Assembly (NCBI GenBank): GCA_016124795.1
Contig: WGNB01000019.1
Span: forward strand, 1 to 64,000
DNA: 64,000 bases
Direction of reading: 5' to 3'
From: Rhodopseudomonas sp.
GTDB taxonomy: Bacteria > Pseudomonadota > Alphaproteobacteria > Rhizobiales > Xanthobacteraceae
A program made the translations under genes and the position numbers. Under the pieces are notes generated by a model. The model did no database searches. It saw nothing but the letters and a program-made list of their open reading frames with translations, and was not told where the DNA came from. Of this stretch, positions 18,307-26,172 are shown one piece after another (the stretch's first letter is position 1; each line of letters begins with the position of its first letter).

Positions 18307-19604
18307 CTCCTGCCGCCAGACTTGCCGCCGCCATCGAAGTGTTCGAGGCGCTGGAAACCGAACGTCGCCCCGCCGGCGACGCGCTGAAAGCCTGGGGAGT
18401 GGCGCATCGCTTCGCCGGTTCCGGCGACCGCGCCGGCATTGCCGGGCTGGTTTACGATGCGTTGCGCCGCCGGGCGTCGAGCGCCTTCCTGATGGGTGCC
18501 GAGACGCCGCGCGCGATTCTCATCGGCATGCTCAAGCGCGAACGCGGTCTCGATACCGATGCGATCGCCCGGCTGGCCGACGGTTCGACCTATGGCCCGG
18601 CGGCGCTGACTGACGGCGAACGCAAGGCGCTGGACGCCGCCGCGATGACCGGCGCGCCGGCCTATGTTGCCGGCGATTATCCGGAATGGCTCGATCCGCA
18701 TTTCGCCAAGGTATTTGGCGAAGATCGCGCCGAGGAGGGCGCGGCGCTGGCCTCGCGCGCGCCGGTCGATCTGCGCGTCAACATGCTGACCGCCGACCGT
18801 GAGCGGGTCGCCGCCATGCTGTCGGACCTCAAGCCGGAGCCGACGCGCTGGTCGCCCTGGGGTTTGCGGGTTCATCTGGCCGCCGACGCCAAGAGCCCGG
18901 CGATTCATGCCGAGCCGGCCTTCCTGAAAGGTCTGGTTGAAGTCCAGGACGAGGGGTCGCAACTGGCGGCGCTGCTGTCGGGCGCGCAACCGGGCGAGCA
19001 GGTCGTCGACCTCTGCGCCGGAGCCGGCGGCAAGACGCTGGCGCTGGCGGCGCTGATGCAGAACAAGGGGCAGGTCTTCGCCACCGACGACGACAAGCGC
19101 CGGCTGGCGCCGATCCATGACCGGCTGGCGCGGTCGGGCGCGCGCAATGTTCAGGTCCGCACCCCGAAATCGATCCATGACGAGATCGACGACCTCAAGG
19201 GCCGCATGGACATGGCGCTGATCGACGCGCCCTGCACCGGCACCGGTTCGTGGCGGCGCAATCCGGACGCCAAATGGCGGATGCGGCCGGGTGCGCTGGA
19301 ACAGCGGGTCAAGGAGCAGGCCGAGATTCTCGACCGTGCCGTTTCGCTGATCAAGCCGTCGGGCCGCATCGTTTACATCACCTGTTCGGTGCTCGACGAG
19401 GAAAACGGCGCGCAGGTGCGGGGCTTTGTCGCCCGGCATCCGGACTTTGCCGTCGCGCCGCCGGCTGAAGTAATCGCGGCGCTTGGCGACCGGGCCGGGG
19501 CCTTCGGCAAGGCGGCGCGGCTGTCGGCGGACGGCATTCTGATGACGCCGCGCACTACCGATACCGACGGCTTTTTCGTCACCATGCTCCGCCGCGCCGG
19601 CTGA
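18303..19604 (+). CDS. rsmB: RsmB-type 16S rRNA cytosine-C5 methyltransferase
   Basis: 433 residues. An N-terminal NusB-like helical domain (about 1-130) is followed by the NOL1/NOP2/Sun methyltransferase domain. The SAM motif is V-V-D-L-C-A-G-A-G-G-K-T-L. The two catalytic cysteine motifs are present: D-A-P-C-T-G-T-G-S-W-R-R-N-P-D (motif IV, TG-type) and Y-I-T-C-S-V-L-D-E-E-N (motif VI). RsmB makes m5C967 in 16S rRNA. The assignment to that exact position is by family, and related RNA targets are possible. The ATG overlaps the stop of the MAPEG gene. Together with guaB and guaA this order is familiar in Bradyrhizobiaceae. Confidence 0.87.
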   Translation: MTPAARLAAAIEVFEALETERRPAGDALKAWGVAHRFAGSGDRAGIAGLVYDALRRRASSAFLMGAETPRAILIGMLKRERGLDTDAIARLADGSTYGPAALTDGERKALDAAAMTGAPAYVAGDYPEWLDPHFAKVFGEDRAEEGAALASRAPVDLRVNMLTADRERVAAMLSDLKPEPTRWSPWGLRVHLAADAKSPAIHAEPAFLKGLVEVQDEGSQLAALLSGAQPGEQVVDLCAGAGGKTLALAALMQNKGQVFATDDDKRRLAPIHDRLARSGARNVQVRTPKSIHDEIDDLKGRMDMALIDAPCTGTGSWRRNPDAKWRMRPGALEQRVKEQAEILDRAVSLIKPSGRIVYITCSVLDEENGAQVRGFVARHPDFAVAPPAEVIAALGDRAGAFGKAARLSADGILMTPRTTDTDGFFVTMLRRAG

Positions 19605-19825
19605 TCGGCCCGACCGCCGGTCCATCGCACCGGCGGCGCGGACGGTGGCTGTTAGTTCGTAATATTTCCTATGTCACATCGGGGTTCCGGCGCTGCGCCG
19701 CGGGCGTCGTCCGATGGCTTGGGGGTATTAACGCGCCGATTACTCGATTTCCTCGATTGCGCCGCAATCCCGGCCAAAAAACCTCGCGATGATTTCGTGA
19801 CTGGTGGCAATGTCCGGAGGCGGCA

Positions 19826-21010
19826 TTGACGAGTCGGCGGGGGATGAACGTGAATTTGACGGCCAGGCGCGAGCCACTGTTTCATGACGAATTCGACGAC
19901 GACATGTCGTCGGGCCGGCACGGCGGCACCTATCCGAGCGGCGCGTCGCTGCCGCAGGGCGGCAGCTCGGCCTCCGGCCTGACCCGCCTGGTCGCGACCG
20001 TGCAGATCGCCGGTTCGCTGCTGGCGGTGCCGTTGGGGCTTGCCTCCGGCTATTCGATCTACCGCGCCAATTTTTCGCCGGAGACGACCTGCCAGACCCT
20101 GCGCACCAATATCATCGGCATGCTCGACAAGAGCGTCGACCCGACCACCCGGCGGATGCTGGTGCGGCGCGACGTCGAATCCTTCGAGCGCAATTGCGGC
20201 TCGGTCGACCCGGACGCGCACGCCGCCTTCAAGACGCTGCTGGCTGCCCCGACGCTGGCCGGCGCGCCGCCTTTGCCGAAGGTGCGGATCATCTCCGAGA
20301 CGCCCGGCGCGGCGCAGAAGCCGGTCGCCCGCGCCGAGGCGAAAGCCGAGGTGAAAGCCGACGCAAAGCCCGTCGCGAAGGCGGAGATCAAAACCGATAA
20401 CAAGACGGTGGCCCGCTCCGACATCAAGGCGGACACCAAAGTCGCGACCAAGGTGGTGGCCAAGGACCCGCCGAAAGAGCCGGTCAAGACCGCTGCCAAG
20501 GACGAGATCGCCGCGACGCTGAACGCCGAAAGCCGCGCCGACAGCGCCGCCGACCCGGAAGCGGCCGCGCGGGCCGCCGCCGCGGCGGATACCCGGTGGC
20601 TCGCCGCCGTCCGTCAGGCGCTGGTGGCGCATGACCCCGAACTGGCGCGCGGGCCGGCGACCTTGCAGAAGGCCAGTATCGAGCCGGCGCGGCTGGCCCC
20701 GGTGAGCCGGCCGGAGGGCGCCGAGGCCAACCGTGCGCCGCGGGTGATCCTGCAACCGGCCTGGAACGTGGCCTCGCCGCCGGTGGTGCCGCCGACCGCG
20801 CCGGAACCGCAGGCGCGCGCGCCGCAGAACCAGGCCGCCGTTTCCGACCACCCGGTGCCGCCGGCGCCGATCCCGGTGATCGCGCCGCTGCCGATCGCGC
20901 CGCAGGCGGCGAACCCGGAAGCGGGCCGTGAATCGAACGGCTCGCGCCTGACCAGCTGGATCGGCCAGCTTCCTTTGGTCGGCCATGTGATCGAGCCGCG
21001 CGGCAACTAG
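19826..21010 (+). CDS. Membrane-anchored protein with a lysine/alanine-rich low-complexity linker
   Basis: Up to 394 residues; a TTG with GGAGG upstream (19826) or the ATG at 19844 may be the start. A short cytosolic N-terminus leads to one membrane helix near residues 55-78 (L-V-A-T-V-Q-I-A-G-S-L-L-A-V-P-L-G-L). A small folded part with two cysteines (E-T-T-C-Q-T-L-R and E-R-N-C-G-S-V) follows. Then come about 60 residues of K/A/D/E repeats with a roughly six-residue period (A-K-A-E-V-K-A-D-A-K), a proline-rich stretch, and a C-terminal S-W-I-G-Q-L-P-L-V-G-H-V-I. I know no function. Such linkers span periplasm or disordered cytoplasmic space. Confidence 0.75.
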   Translation: MTSRRGMNVNLTARREPLFHDEFDDDMSSGRHGGTYPSGASLPQGGSSASGLTRLVATVQIAGSLLAVPLGLASGYSIYRANFSPETTCQTLRTNIIGMLDKSVDPTTRRMLVRRDVESFERNCGSVDPDAHAAFKTLLAAPTLAGAPPLPKVRIISETPGAAQKPVARAEAKAEVKADAKPVAKAEIKTDNKTVARSDIKADTKVATKVVAKDPPKEPVKTAAKDEIAATLNAESRADSAADPEAAARAAAAADTRWLAAVRQALVAHDPELARGPATLQKASIEPARLAPVSRPEGAEANRAPRVILQPAWNVASPPVVPPTAPEPQARAPQNQAAVSDHPVPPAPIPVIAPLPIAPQAANPEAGRESNGSRLTSWIGQLPLVGHVIEPRGN

Positions 21011-21127
21011 ACCGGCCACCGCCGCGGCGGTGCCGGTCGCGCGGCCGGCTTTGAAACCTCGCCCGAATATCGGTGAATGCGCGGCGTCGCCTGTTGCGGC
21101 GCGGCGCGCAGTCGCTTATTTCAAGGC

Positions 21128-22729
21128 ATGACCGCATCCCCAAACGCTACCGCCACGGCCTTCGATCCGAGCCATCTGCCGGATCATGACAAGATTCTGA
21201 TTGTCGATTTCGGTTCGCAAGTCACCCAACTGATCGCGCGCCGCGTGCGCGAGGAAAAGGTCTACTCGGAGATCGTGCCGTTCCAGAAAGCCGAAGAGGC
21301 TTTCCGGGCGATGAAGCCGAAAGCGGTGATCCTGTCCGGCGGACCGGCGTCGGTGCTCGACGCCCATGCGCCGCTGGCGCCGAAAGCGATCTTCGATGCC
21401 GGCGTGCCGGTGCTCGGCATCTGCTACGGCGAACAGGCGATGGCGCATCAGCTCGGCGGCAAGGTCGAGGCCGGCCATCATCGCGAGTTCGGCCGCGCCG
21501 AGGTCGAGGTCATCGCCGACAGTCCGATCTTCGAGGGCGTCTGGGAGAAGGGCGGCAAATATCCGGTCTGGATGAGCCACGGCGACCGCGTCACCGAATT
21601 GCCGCCGGGCTTTCGCGTGCTAGGCCAGGCGCCGGGTTCGCCGATCTCGATCATCGGCGACGACGCCCGCAAGTTCTACGCCACGCAATTTCATCTTGAA
21701 GTGATGCATACGCCGCAGGGCGCGCAGCTCCTGCGCAACTTCGTGCGCAACATCGCCGGGCTGACCGGCGACTGGACGATGCGCGCCTTCAAGGAAGAAG
21801 CGATCGAGAAGATCCGCAAGCAGGTTGGCAAGGCCAAGGTGATCTGCGGCTTGTCCGGCGGCGTCGATAGCGCGGTGGCGGCGGTGCTGATCCACGAAGC
21901 GATCGGCGATCAACTGACCTGCGTGCTGGTCGACCATGGTCTGATGCGGCTGGCCGAAGCCGAGCGGGTCGTGACCATGTTCCGCGACAGCTACAATATC
22001 CCGCTGGTCCACGTCGATGCGTCCGACACCTTCATCGGCGCGCTGGAAGGCGTCGACGATCCCGAACAGAAGCGCAAGATCATCGGCAAACTGTTCATCG
22101 ACGTGTTCGACGCCGAAGCCAAGAAGATTGGCGGCGCGGAGTTCCTGGCGCAGGGCACGCTCTATCCCGACGTGATCGAGAGCGTGTCGTTCACCGGCGG
22201 GCCGTCGGTGACGATCAAGTCGCACCACAATGTCGGCGGGCTGCCCGACTTCATGAAGATGAAGCTGGTCGAGCCGCTGCGCGAATTGTTCAAGGACGAG
22301 GTGCGCGCGCTCGGCCGCGAACTCGGCCTGCCGGAAAGCTTCGTCGGCCGGCATCCGTTTCCGGGGCCGGGGCTGGCGATCCGCTGCCCGGGCGGCATCA
22401 CCCGCGACAAGCTCAAGATCCTGCAACTGGCCGACGAGATCTATATCGAGGAAATCCGCCGCTGCGGTCTTTACGACGACATCTGGCAGGCCTTCGCGGT
22501 GCTGCTGCCGGTCAAGACCGTCGGCGTCATGGGCGACGGGCGCACGTATGAATACGTCGTCGGCTTGCGCGCGGTGACCTCGGTCGACGGCATGACCGCC
22601 GACTTCTATCCCTTCGACATGAAGTTTCTCGGCATGGTCGCCACCCGCATCATCAACGAGGTCAAGGGCGTCAACCGCGTCGTTTATGACGTGACGTCGA
22701 AGCCGCCGGGGACGATTGAGTGGGAGTGA
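21128..22729 (+). CDS. guaA: GMP synthase (glutamine-hydrolysing)
   Basis: GuaA aminates XMP to GMP using glutamine and ATP. The ATG at 21128 gives 533 residues. The class I glutamine amidotransferase domain (about 22-210) has the nucleophile in V-L-G-I-C-Y-G-E-Q (Cys99) and the His189/Glu191 pair in F-H-L-E-V. The ATP pyrophosphatase P-loop S-G-G-V-D-S lies at 243-248, and the C-terminal dimerisation domain ends [11 protein letters not shown]. The last 87 bases are repeated at 23625-23711, which marks this gene's 3' end as an integration site for an element now mostly lost. The gene itself is intact. Confidence 0.98.
   Translation: MTASPNATATAFDPSHLPDHDKILIVDFGSQVTQLIARRVREEKVYSEIVPFQKAEEAFRAMKPKAVILSGGPASVLDAHAPLAPKAIFDAGVPVLGICYGEQAMAHQLGGKVEAGHHREFGRAEVEVIADSPIFEGVWEKGGKYPVWMSHGDRVTELPPGFRVLGQAPGSPISIIGDDARKFYATQFHLEVMHTPQGAQLLRNFVRNIAGLTGDWTMRAFKEEAIEKIRKQVGKAKVICGLSGGVDSAVAAVLIHEAIGDQLTCVLVDHGLMRLAEAERVVTMFRDSYNIPLVHVDASDTFIGALEGVDDPEQKRKIIGKLFIDVFDAEAKKIGGAEFLAQGTLYPDVIESVSFTGGPSVTIKSHHNVGGLPDFMKMKLVEPLRELFKDEVRALGRELGLPESFVGRHPFPGPGLAIRCPGGITRDKLKILQLADEIYIEEIRRCGLYDDIWQAFAVLLPVKTVGVMGDGRTYEYVVGLRAVTSVDGMTADFYPFDMKFLGMVATRIINEVKGVNRVVYDVTSKPPGTIEWE
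22643..22729 (+). repeat. guaA 3' end, left copy of an att-like direct repeat
   Basis: Last 28 codons plus stop of guaA. It aligns without gaps to 23625-23711, with 77 of 87 bases identical by my reading. The ten differences are eight synonymous third-codon changes and two bases of the stop codon (TGA against TAG). Confidence 0.85.
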
Positions 22730-22732
22730 GAA

Positions 22733-23380
22733 TTACGACTTCTCGCAGTGGCATGCAGGTTCGGTGAAATAACTTAAAATGAATCCTGTAACCGCGAGAA
22801 CTAGGCCAACTGTTGCTATAGTCCCTTGTCGGGGCCAATCGAGGGCTCGCAACAGTTTATGAAGCAAATTCAAAATTATAATCATGACCAAAATCGAAAT
22901 CGACAGAGATACGAATCCAAAGATCGTAGTGATCGCCATAAATAAAGCAGTGCCAATTGCGGAAGTCGCATTGAAACCAATATGAATTTGTAGCGGGTCT
23001 GTTAGGTCGTGCGCGATGCTGGCGATGTAGAAAAGTAATAAGGCAACTGTGTCGAATGGGTCGGTTGCAACAAGTCCGGCCGCTTCACCAACGTACGCTA
23101 GTCCGTACAGAATTATGAAGCTTAAAGCAAATGCGATGGGCGAAGCTGCAACACTCGCCACTGCAGTTGTTGCCTGGAACGCTGATTTAATTTCAGCCGG
23201 CAAGAAAAATAATGCAATTCCTCGAATGGGTTTGAAAAACCCGAACTTCGATATTGCGTAGCCAAGAATCAACCGTGCTTTATCAACGGCATCTTCCATA
23301 TATCTCGATAAACCGAAATAATCTGTGAATGCAAGAATCAGCCCTGCAAATTCGATGATATTTGCAAATTTGCTCAGCAT
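22733..23380 (-). CDS. AT-rich orphan multi-pass membrane protein
   Basis: A 215-residue protein with about four or five hydrophobic helices (around 8-22, 40-60, 75-100, 108-130, 145-175 and 185-208) and a C-terminus with a C-x-C pair (P-A-C-H-C-E-K-S). Codon use and base composition differ sharply from the neighbours, with many A- and T-ending codons, which points to horizontal acquisition. No family is recognised. It ends three bases after the guaA stop on the opposite strand. A 13-base palindrome, ACGCAT-T-ATGCGT (23389-23401), sits nine bases before its ATG and may be its operator. It could be a membrane effector, an immunity protein or simply island cargo. Confidence 0.65.
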   Translation of the reverse strand: MLSKFANIIEFAGLILAFTDYFGLSRYMEDAVDKARLILGYAISKFGFFKPIRGIALFFLPAEIKSAFQATTAVASVAASPIAFALSFIILYGLAYVGEAAGLVATDPFDTVALLLFYIASIAHDLTDPLQIHIGFNATSAIGTALFMAITTIFGFVSLSISILVMIIILNLLHKLLRALDWPRQGTIATVGLVLAVTGFILSYFTEPACHCEKS

Positions 23381-23474
23381 GGCATGTTACGCATTATGCG
23401 TTGGCAGAGTATCCGTTGAATACTTTTCTGCGGGGAGGAGTGAGACTCTCCGTTTCAAATGAAAGTAACAAACT

Positions 23475-23594
23475 TTACCCCACCTTCGCCACCTTGTCGC
23501 GTGTCTTCGTGTCGAAATCTTTCGCGTCGTGCCGCTCGTGCAGCTGAATCGCCGGCTCGCCATTGATGCGGTTGACCATGCGGTCGCGCTCCAC
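23475..23594 (-). pseudogene. Truncated C-terminus of a YghU-like glutathione transferase
   Basis: Read on the minus strand, 39 codons ending in TAA encode M-V-N-R-I-N-G-E-P-A-I-Q-L-H-E-R-H-D-A-K and onward to D-K-V-A-K-V-G. By my alignment 28 of 39 residues match the C-terminus of the intact YghU encoded at 31113-31991. There is no start codon context, and homology ends abruptly at the 5' side, 30 bases from the second guaA-end copy. This is the tail of a lost paralogue, presumably cut by insertion or deletion. Another reading frame across the same bases is open but has no resemblance to a protein. Confidence 0.8.
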
Positions 23595-23624
23595 TGTCGA
23601 AAATGAAAACACACATTTGCCACG

Positions 23625-23711
23625 ACGCGTATCATCAATGAGGTGAAGGGCGTCAACCGCGTGGTCTATGACGTGACGTCAAAGCCGCCGGGGACGATCG
23701 AGTGGGAGTAG
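23625..23711 (+). repeat. Displaced guaA 3' end, right copy of the att-like repeat
   Basis: It encodes the same final 28 residues as guaA (from T-R-I-I-N-E-V-K to G-T-I-E-W-E) and then TAG. Differences from the live copy are all synonymous, so this sequence evolved as part of a working guaA before being separated. It is probably the original chromosomal 3' end, displaced when an element supplied a new one. The upstream codon differs (an extra Thr), showing that homology starts exactly here. Confidence 0.85.
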
Positions 23712-23827
23712 AGGCGGAGAAAAGCCCGGGTAGGTACAGACGCGGACAGGATAGCGAAGGCTAATCCATTGCTCGCCTTCGATAGTCCCTGAAAGGTCCC
23801 TGGACCGATATCGGCAGCAGAGCGGCG

Positions 23828-24781
23828 TTAGCGCGGGACCGTCGACAGTAATGCGCGAGTCTCGGCAACGACGCGGTCCTGGAATTTCGGATCGCGCACG
23901 AGCGCGGAGCCTTGCATCGGCCGGCCACGCTCGTCGAAGTAGACGCCGGTTTGACCGGATGGATCGATCAGAATTTTAGAAATCACGCGCGCCGCCCGGC
24001 TCGGGGTGCTCAAGATCTTCACGAAGGGTATGAGCAGCGGTACGAGGAGCGGAATGATGTATGCCTGCAGAAAGCGCACGGAGGCGCCGACATCGCTGCC
24101 GCCGAGACCGGTGGTCGGATTGAACCCCGGCTCAACCGCATTGAACGACAGCCGTGGAGTCTCGCGGGCGAACGCCATCGCCGCGGCAAGGATACACTGC
24201 TTGGATGTGGCATAGGCGTCGAAGCCCGGTTTCGCGGAGCCGCCAGGTTTCCACTCGCCGCGTGCGCTGGCCTCCGCCGAGATATAGCGGCCACCGCGAA
24301 ACCCCGCAGACACGGCAGGCTTTCGCTCGGGATCTTCTACCGCGGAGGCGACAAAGAGGACGTGAGCGCCATCGGCAAGATGCGGCGCGAGCGCCTCGGT
24401 CAGTGCGAAGGGGCCGAGGTGATTTGTCGCGAACGTCATGTCCCAGCCCAGAGCGTTCTTGGCCGGGCGCATCTGCATGATGCCAGCGTTGTTGAGCAAC
24501 CCGGCAATCGGGAGATGGAGCGCGACAATCTCCGCGGCCGCCCGCCGCACGCTCGCAAGATCCGACAGGTCGCACACGACCGACACGGCGTGCTGGCCTT
24601 TTTGCTCGACCGTCTTTTGCACCTCGCGGAGCTTTTCGCGGTCGCGGCCGACCAGCACGACCGCCCCGTGCTTGGCCAATTCGAAGGCCGTCCGGCGGCC
24701 GATCCCGGAGGTCGGTCCGGTGATGACGTAGGCCTTGTTATGGGCCGGGTTTCGCAGAGACGAGTGCGTCGCCATCGACAT
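23828..24781 (-). CDS. Short-chain dehydrogenase/reductase
   Basis: A 317-residue Rossmann-fold NAD(P)-dependent oxidoreductase. The cofactor motif T-G-P-T-S-G-I-G lies near 21-28, with V-G-R-D-R-E following the second strand (the arginine favours NADP). Further motifs are L-N-N-A-G-I-M, and the active-site Y-A-T-S-K with an upstream serine in V-A-S-A-V-E. The length and insert (G-E-W-K-P-G-G) resemble retinol-dehydrogenase-like SDRs rather than the classical 250-residue type. It is divergent from an AraC-type regulator 170 bases away, a frequent pairing in which the regulator controls the SDR. The substrate is unknown. Confidence 0.9.
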   Translation of the reverse strand: MSMATHSSLRNPAHNKAYVITGPTSGIGRRTAFELAKHGAVVLVGRDREKLREVQKTVEQKGQHAVSVVCDLSDLASVRRAAAEIVALHLPIAGLLNNAGIMQMRPAKNALGWDMTFATNHLGPFALTEALAPHLADGAHVLFVASAVEDPERKPAVSAGFRGGRYISAEASARGEWKPGGSAKPGFDAYATSKQCILAAAMAFARETPRLSFNAVEPGFNPTTGLGGSDVGASVRFLQAYIIPLLVPLLIPFVKILSTPSRAARVISKILIDPSGQTGVYFDERGRPMQGSALVRDPKFQDRVVAETRALLSTVPR

Positions 24782-24815
24782 GATGCCCTCTCAATCCGGA
24801 CGCTACCCGCGACGT

Positions 24816-24868
24816 CATTCCGCTGTGCGCTGATCGACTATGGTGGCCGAAGGCCGGAAAGCGGAATG
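24816..24868. promoter_or_regulatory. Inverted repeat in the SDR/AraC divergent promoter region
   Basis: CATTCCGCT (24816-24824) and AGCGGAATG (24860-24868) are a perfect 9-bp inverted repeat 35 bases apart, lying between the divergent SDR and AraC genes. It may be a two-site operator allowing looping, or a decayed palindromic repeat of the kind at 188-466, which shares CATTCCG/CGGAATG. Confidence 0.4.
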
Positions 24869-24951
24869 GCGGAATTCGCCCGTTTCTTGCCTATTCCTGC
24901 TTCACGGGACTATCCTCGCCGGTGATTTCAACCTGAATGGAAAGGGCCGGC

Positions 24952-25872
24952 ATGCCCGATCAATTGGCGGAAGCGCTCCTGCGCTATACGGATCGCCGGC
25001 CCGGCGAGAGCCTGTTCATGACGGCCATCGACGGGTTGGCCATCATGCGAGCGGATCATCCGAAGCCGCCGAGCCACATGATCTTCAAGCCGGCCATGTG
25101 TATCGTGGCGCAAGGCGCAAAATGGGCGACGTTCGGCGACAACCGACTTGAGTACACCGCAGGGCAGGCGCTCGTGATCGGCGTCGAGACGCCGTCGATC
25201 GGCCGGGTGGTTGAAGCGAGCCCTGGGGAGCCGTGTCTTGTCCTCGCGTTCGAATTGGATCTTGCGATCATGCGGAGCGTCGCGGAGGGACTGGACACGC
25301 CGCCAATAGCCAGCGGGGAGCCCGGCCGCGGCGTCTTCGTGACGGATTTTCAAGGCCCGCTGGCCGACTGCGCGCTGCGCCTGGTCCGGCTGCTCGATAC
25401 GCCCAAGGCGATTCCAACGCTCCACCCGATCATTATGCGGGAGATTTGCTATTGGCTTCTGACCGGCCCTCATGGCGGAGATGTCGCCAGACTGACTCTG
25501 GCAAACGGGCCGTCGTGGCGCGTGATCAGCGCGATGCACAGCTTGCGAAATCGCTTTAAAGAAGCTGTTCGGGTCGCCGAACTGGCCGCGGTCGCCCAGA
25601 TGAGCCCCTCCGCCTTCCATCGTCAGTTCAAGGCGCTGACGTCGCTGACGCCGCTGCAATATCAAAAGCAGCTCCGCCTGCTGGAGGCGCGCCGCCTTAT
25701 GATCTCGCGTGCGTTCAACGTCGAGGCCGCTGCCTTCGAGGTCGGCTACGAAAGTGCCTCGCAGTTCAGTCGAGAATACACCCGCATGTTTGGCGCGCCG
25801 CCCAAGCGGGACATCAAGCACTTGCAGACGCTCTTTCACGCCGACGAGGCGATGACGCGAGACGCTGCTTAG
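24952..25872 (+). CDS. AraC family transcriptional regulator
   Basis: 306 residues from the ATG at 24952, which has AAGGG before it; an ATG five codons upstream is possible. The N-terminal AraC_N domain (about 15-170) shows I-F-K-P-A-M-C-I-V-A-Q-G-A-K and Y-x-A-G-Q-A-L-V-I-G-V-E-T-P, typical of regulators that sit beside SDR or alkene/aldehyde genes. The C-terminal domain has the two helix-turn-helix motifs: V-A-E-L-A-A-V-A-Q-M-S-P-S-A-F-H-R-Q-F, and E-V-G-Y-E-S-A-S-Q-F-S-R-E-Y. It is divergent from the SDR gene and probably activates it. The inducer is unknown. Confidence 0.92.
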   Translation: MPDQLAEALLRYTDRRPGESLFMTAIDGLAIMRADHPKPPSHMIFKPAMCIVAQGAKWATFGDNRLEYTAGQALVIGVETPSIGRVVEASPGEPCLVLAFELDLAIMRSVAEGLDTPPIASGEPGRGVFVTDFQGPLADCALRLVRLLDTPKAIPTLHPIIMREICYWLLTGPHGGDVARLTLANGPSWRVISAMHSLRNRFKEAVRVAELAAVAQMSPSAFHRQFKALTSLTPLQYQKQLRLLEARRLMISRAFNVEAAAFEVGYESASQFSREYTRMFGAPPKRDIKHLQTLFHADEAMTRDAA

Positions 25873-26172
25873 TGGGGCGCCTTGGGTGATGGCGGCATTT
25901 TTGCAGGCGAGTACGTGATGTCTTGTCGCTGCGAATTCTGTAAATCGACCGATCGGTATCGATCGTCGCGGGAACCCAGCAAATCGTGGCGCGTCGGAAC
26001 GCACGTTTGAAATCAAGAGCCTGAATTTCGGACGGACCGCCGCGACGGTACTTGACGCAGCGCCGAAAAGCTTTAGTCGTTAGATCAGCGCGTTGCCATG
26101 GCCAAAACAATCGAGTGGTAGTGGAGGGGAGCGGATCGTTGGGGTTCGTTCTAAAAAAGGTGGATAAAAACC
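25873..26172. other. Intergenic spacer, possible island boundary
   Basis: No gene is evident in these 300 bases. They contain a short match to the guaA terminus at 26107-26124 and, near 25948-25965, a GATCG-rich stretch with GACCGATCGG. Base composition becomes AT-richer toward 26150, leading into the HNH gene. Confidence 0.5.
26107..26124 (+). repeat. Possible third, short guaA-end-like sequence
   Basis: The 18 bases starting ACAATCGAGTGG match the last bases of the displaced guaA end (ACGATCGAGTGG and onward) at 15 of 18 positions, in the same orientation. It is too short to exclude chance, but it lies just before the composition shift at the HNH gene, where a second attachment scar would be expected. 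Confidence 0.3.

Larger units (their letters stand above)
22730..23711. mobile_element. Remnant of an element integrated at the guaA 3' end
   Basis: Between the two guaA-end copies lie 895 bases that are AT-richer than the flanks (the 60 bases at 22861-22920 have only 19 G or C). They hold an orphan membrane protein gene and the truncated end of a YghU-like gene. Integrative elements with tyrosine recombinases are known to use the guaA 3' end as a target and to carry a replacement of that end, so attL and attR copies differ synonymously as seen here. No integrase remains, so this is a decayed or internally deleted island. The call rests on the repeat, the composition change and the gene fragment together. 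Confidence 0.65.

Noticed and set aside
23387-23656. 89-codon minus-strand frame across the truncated YghU fragment
   Set aside because: It is out of phase with the YghU-matching frame, crosses the displaced guaA end and reads as low-quality sequence.
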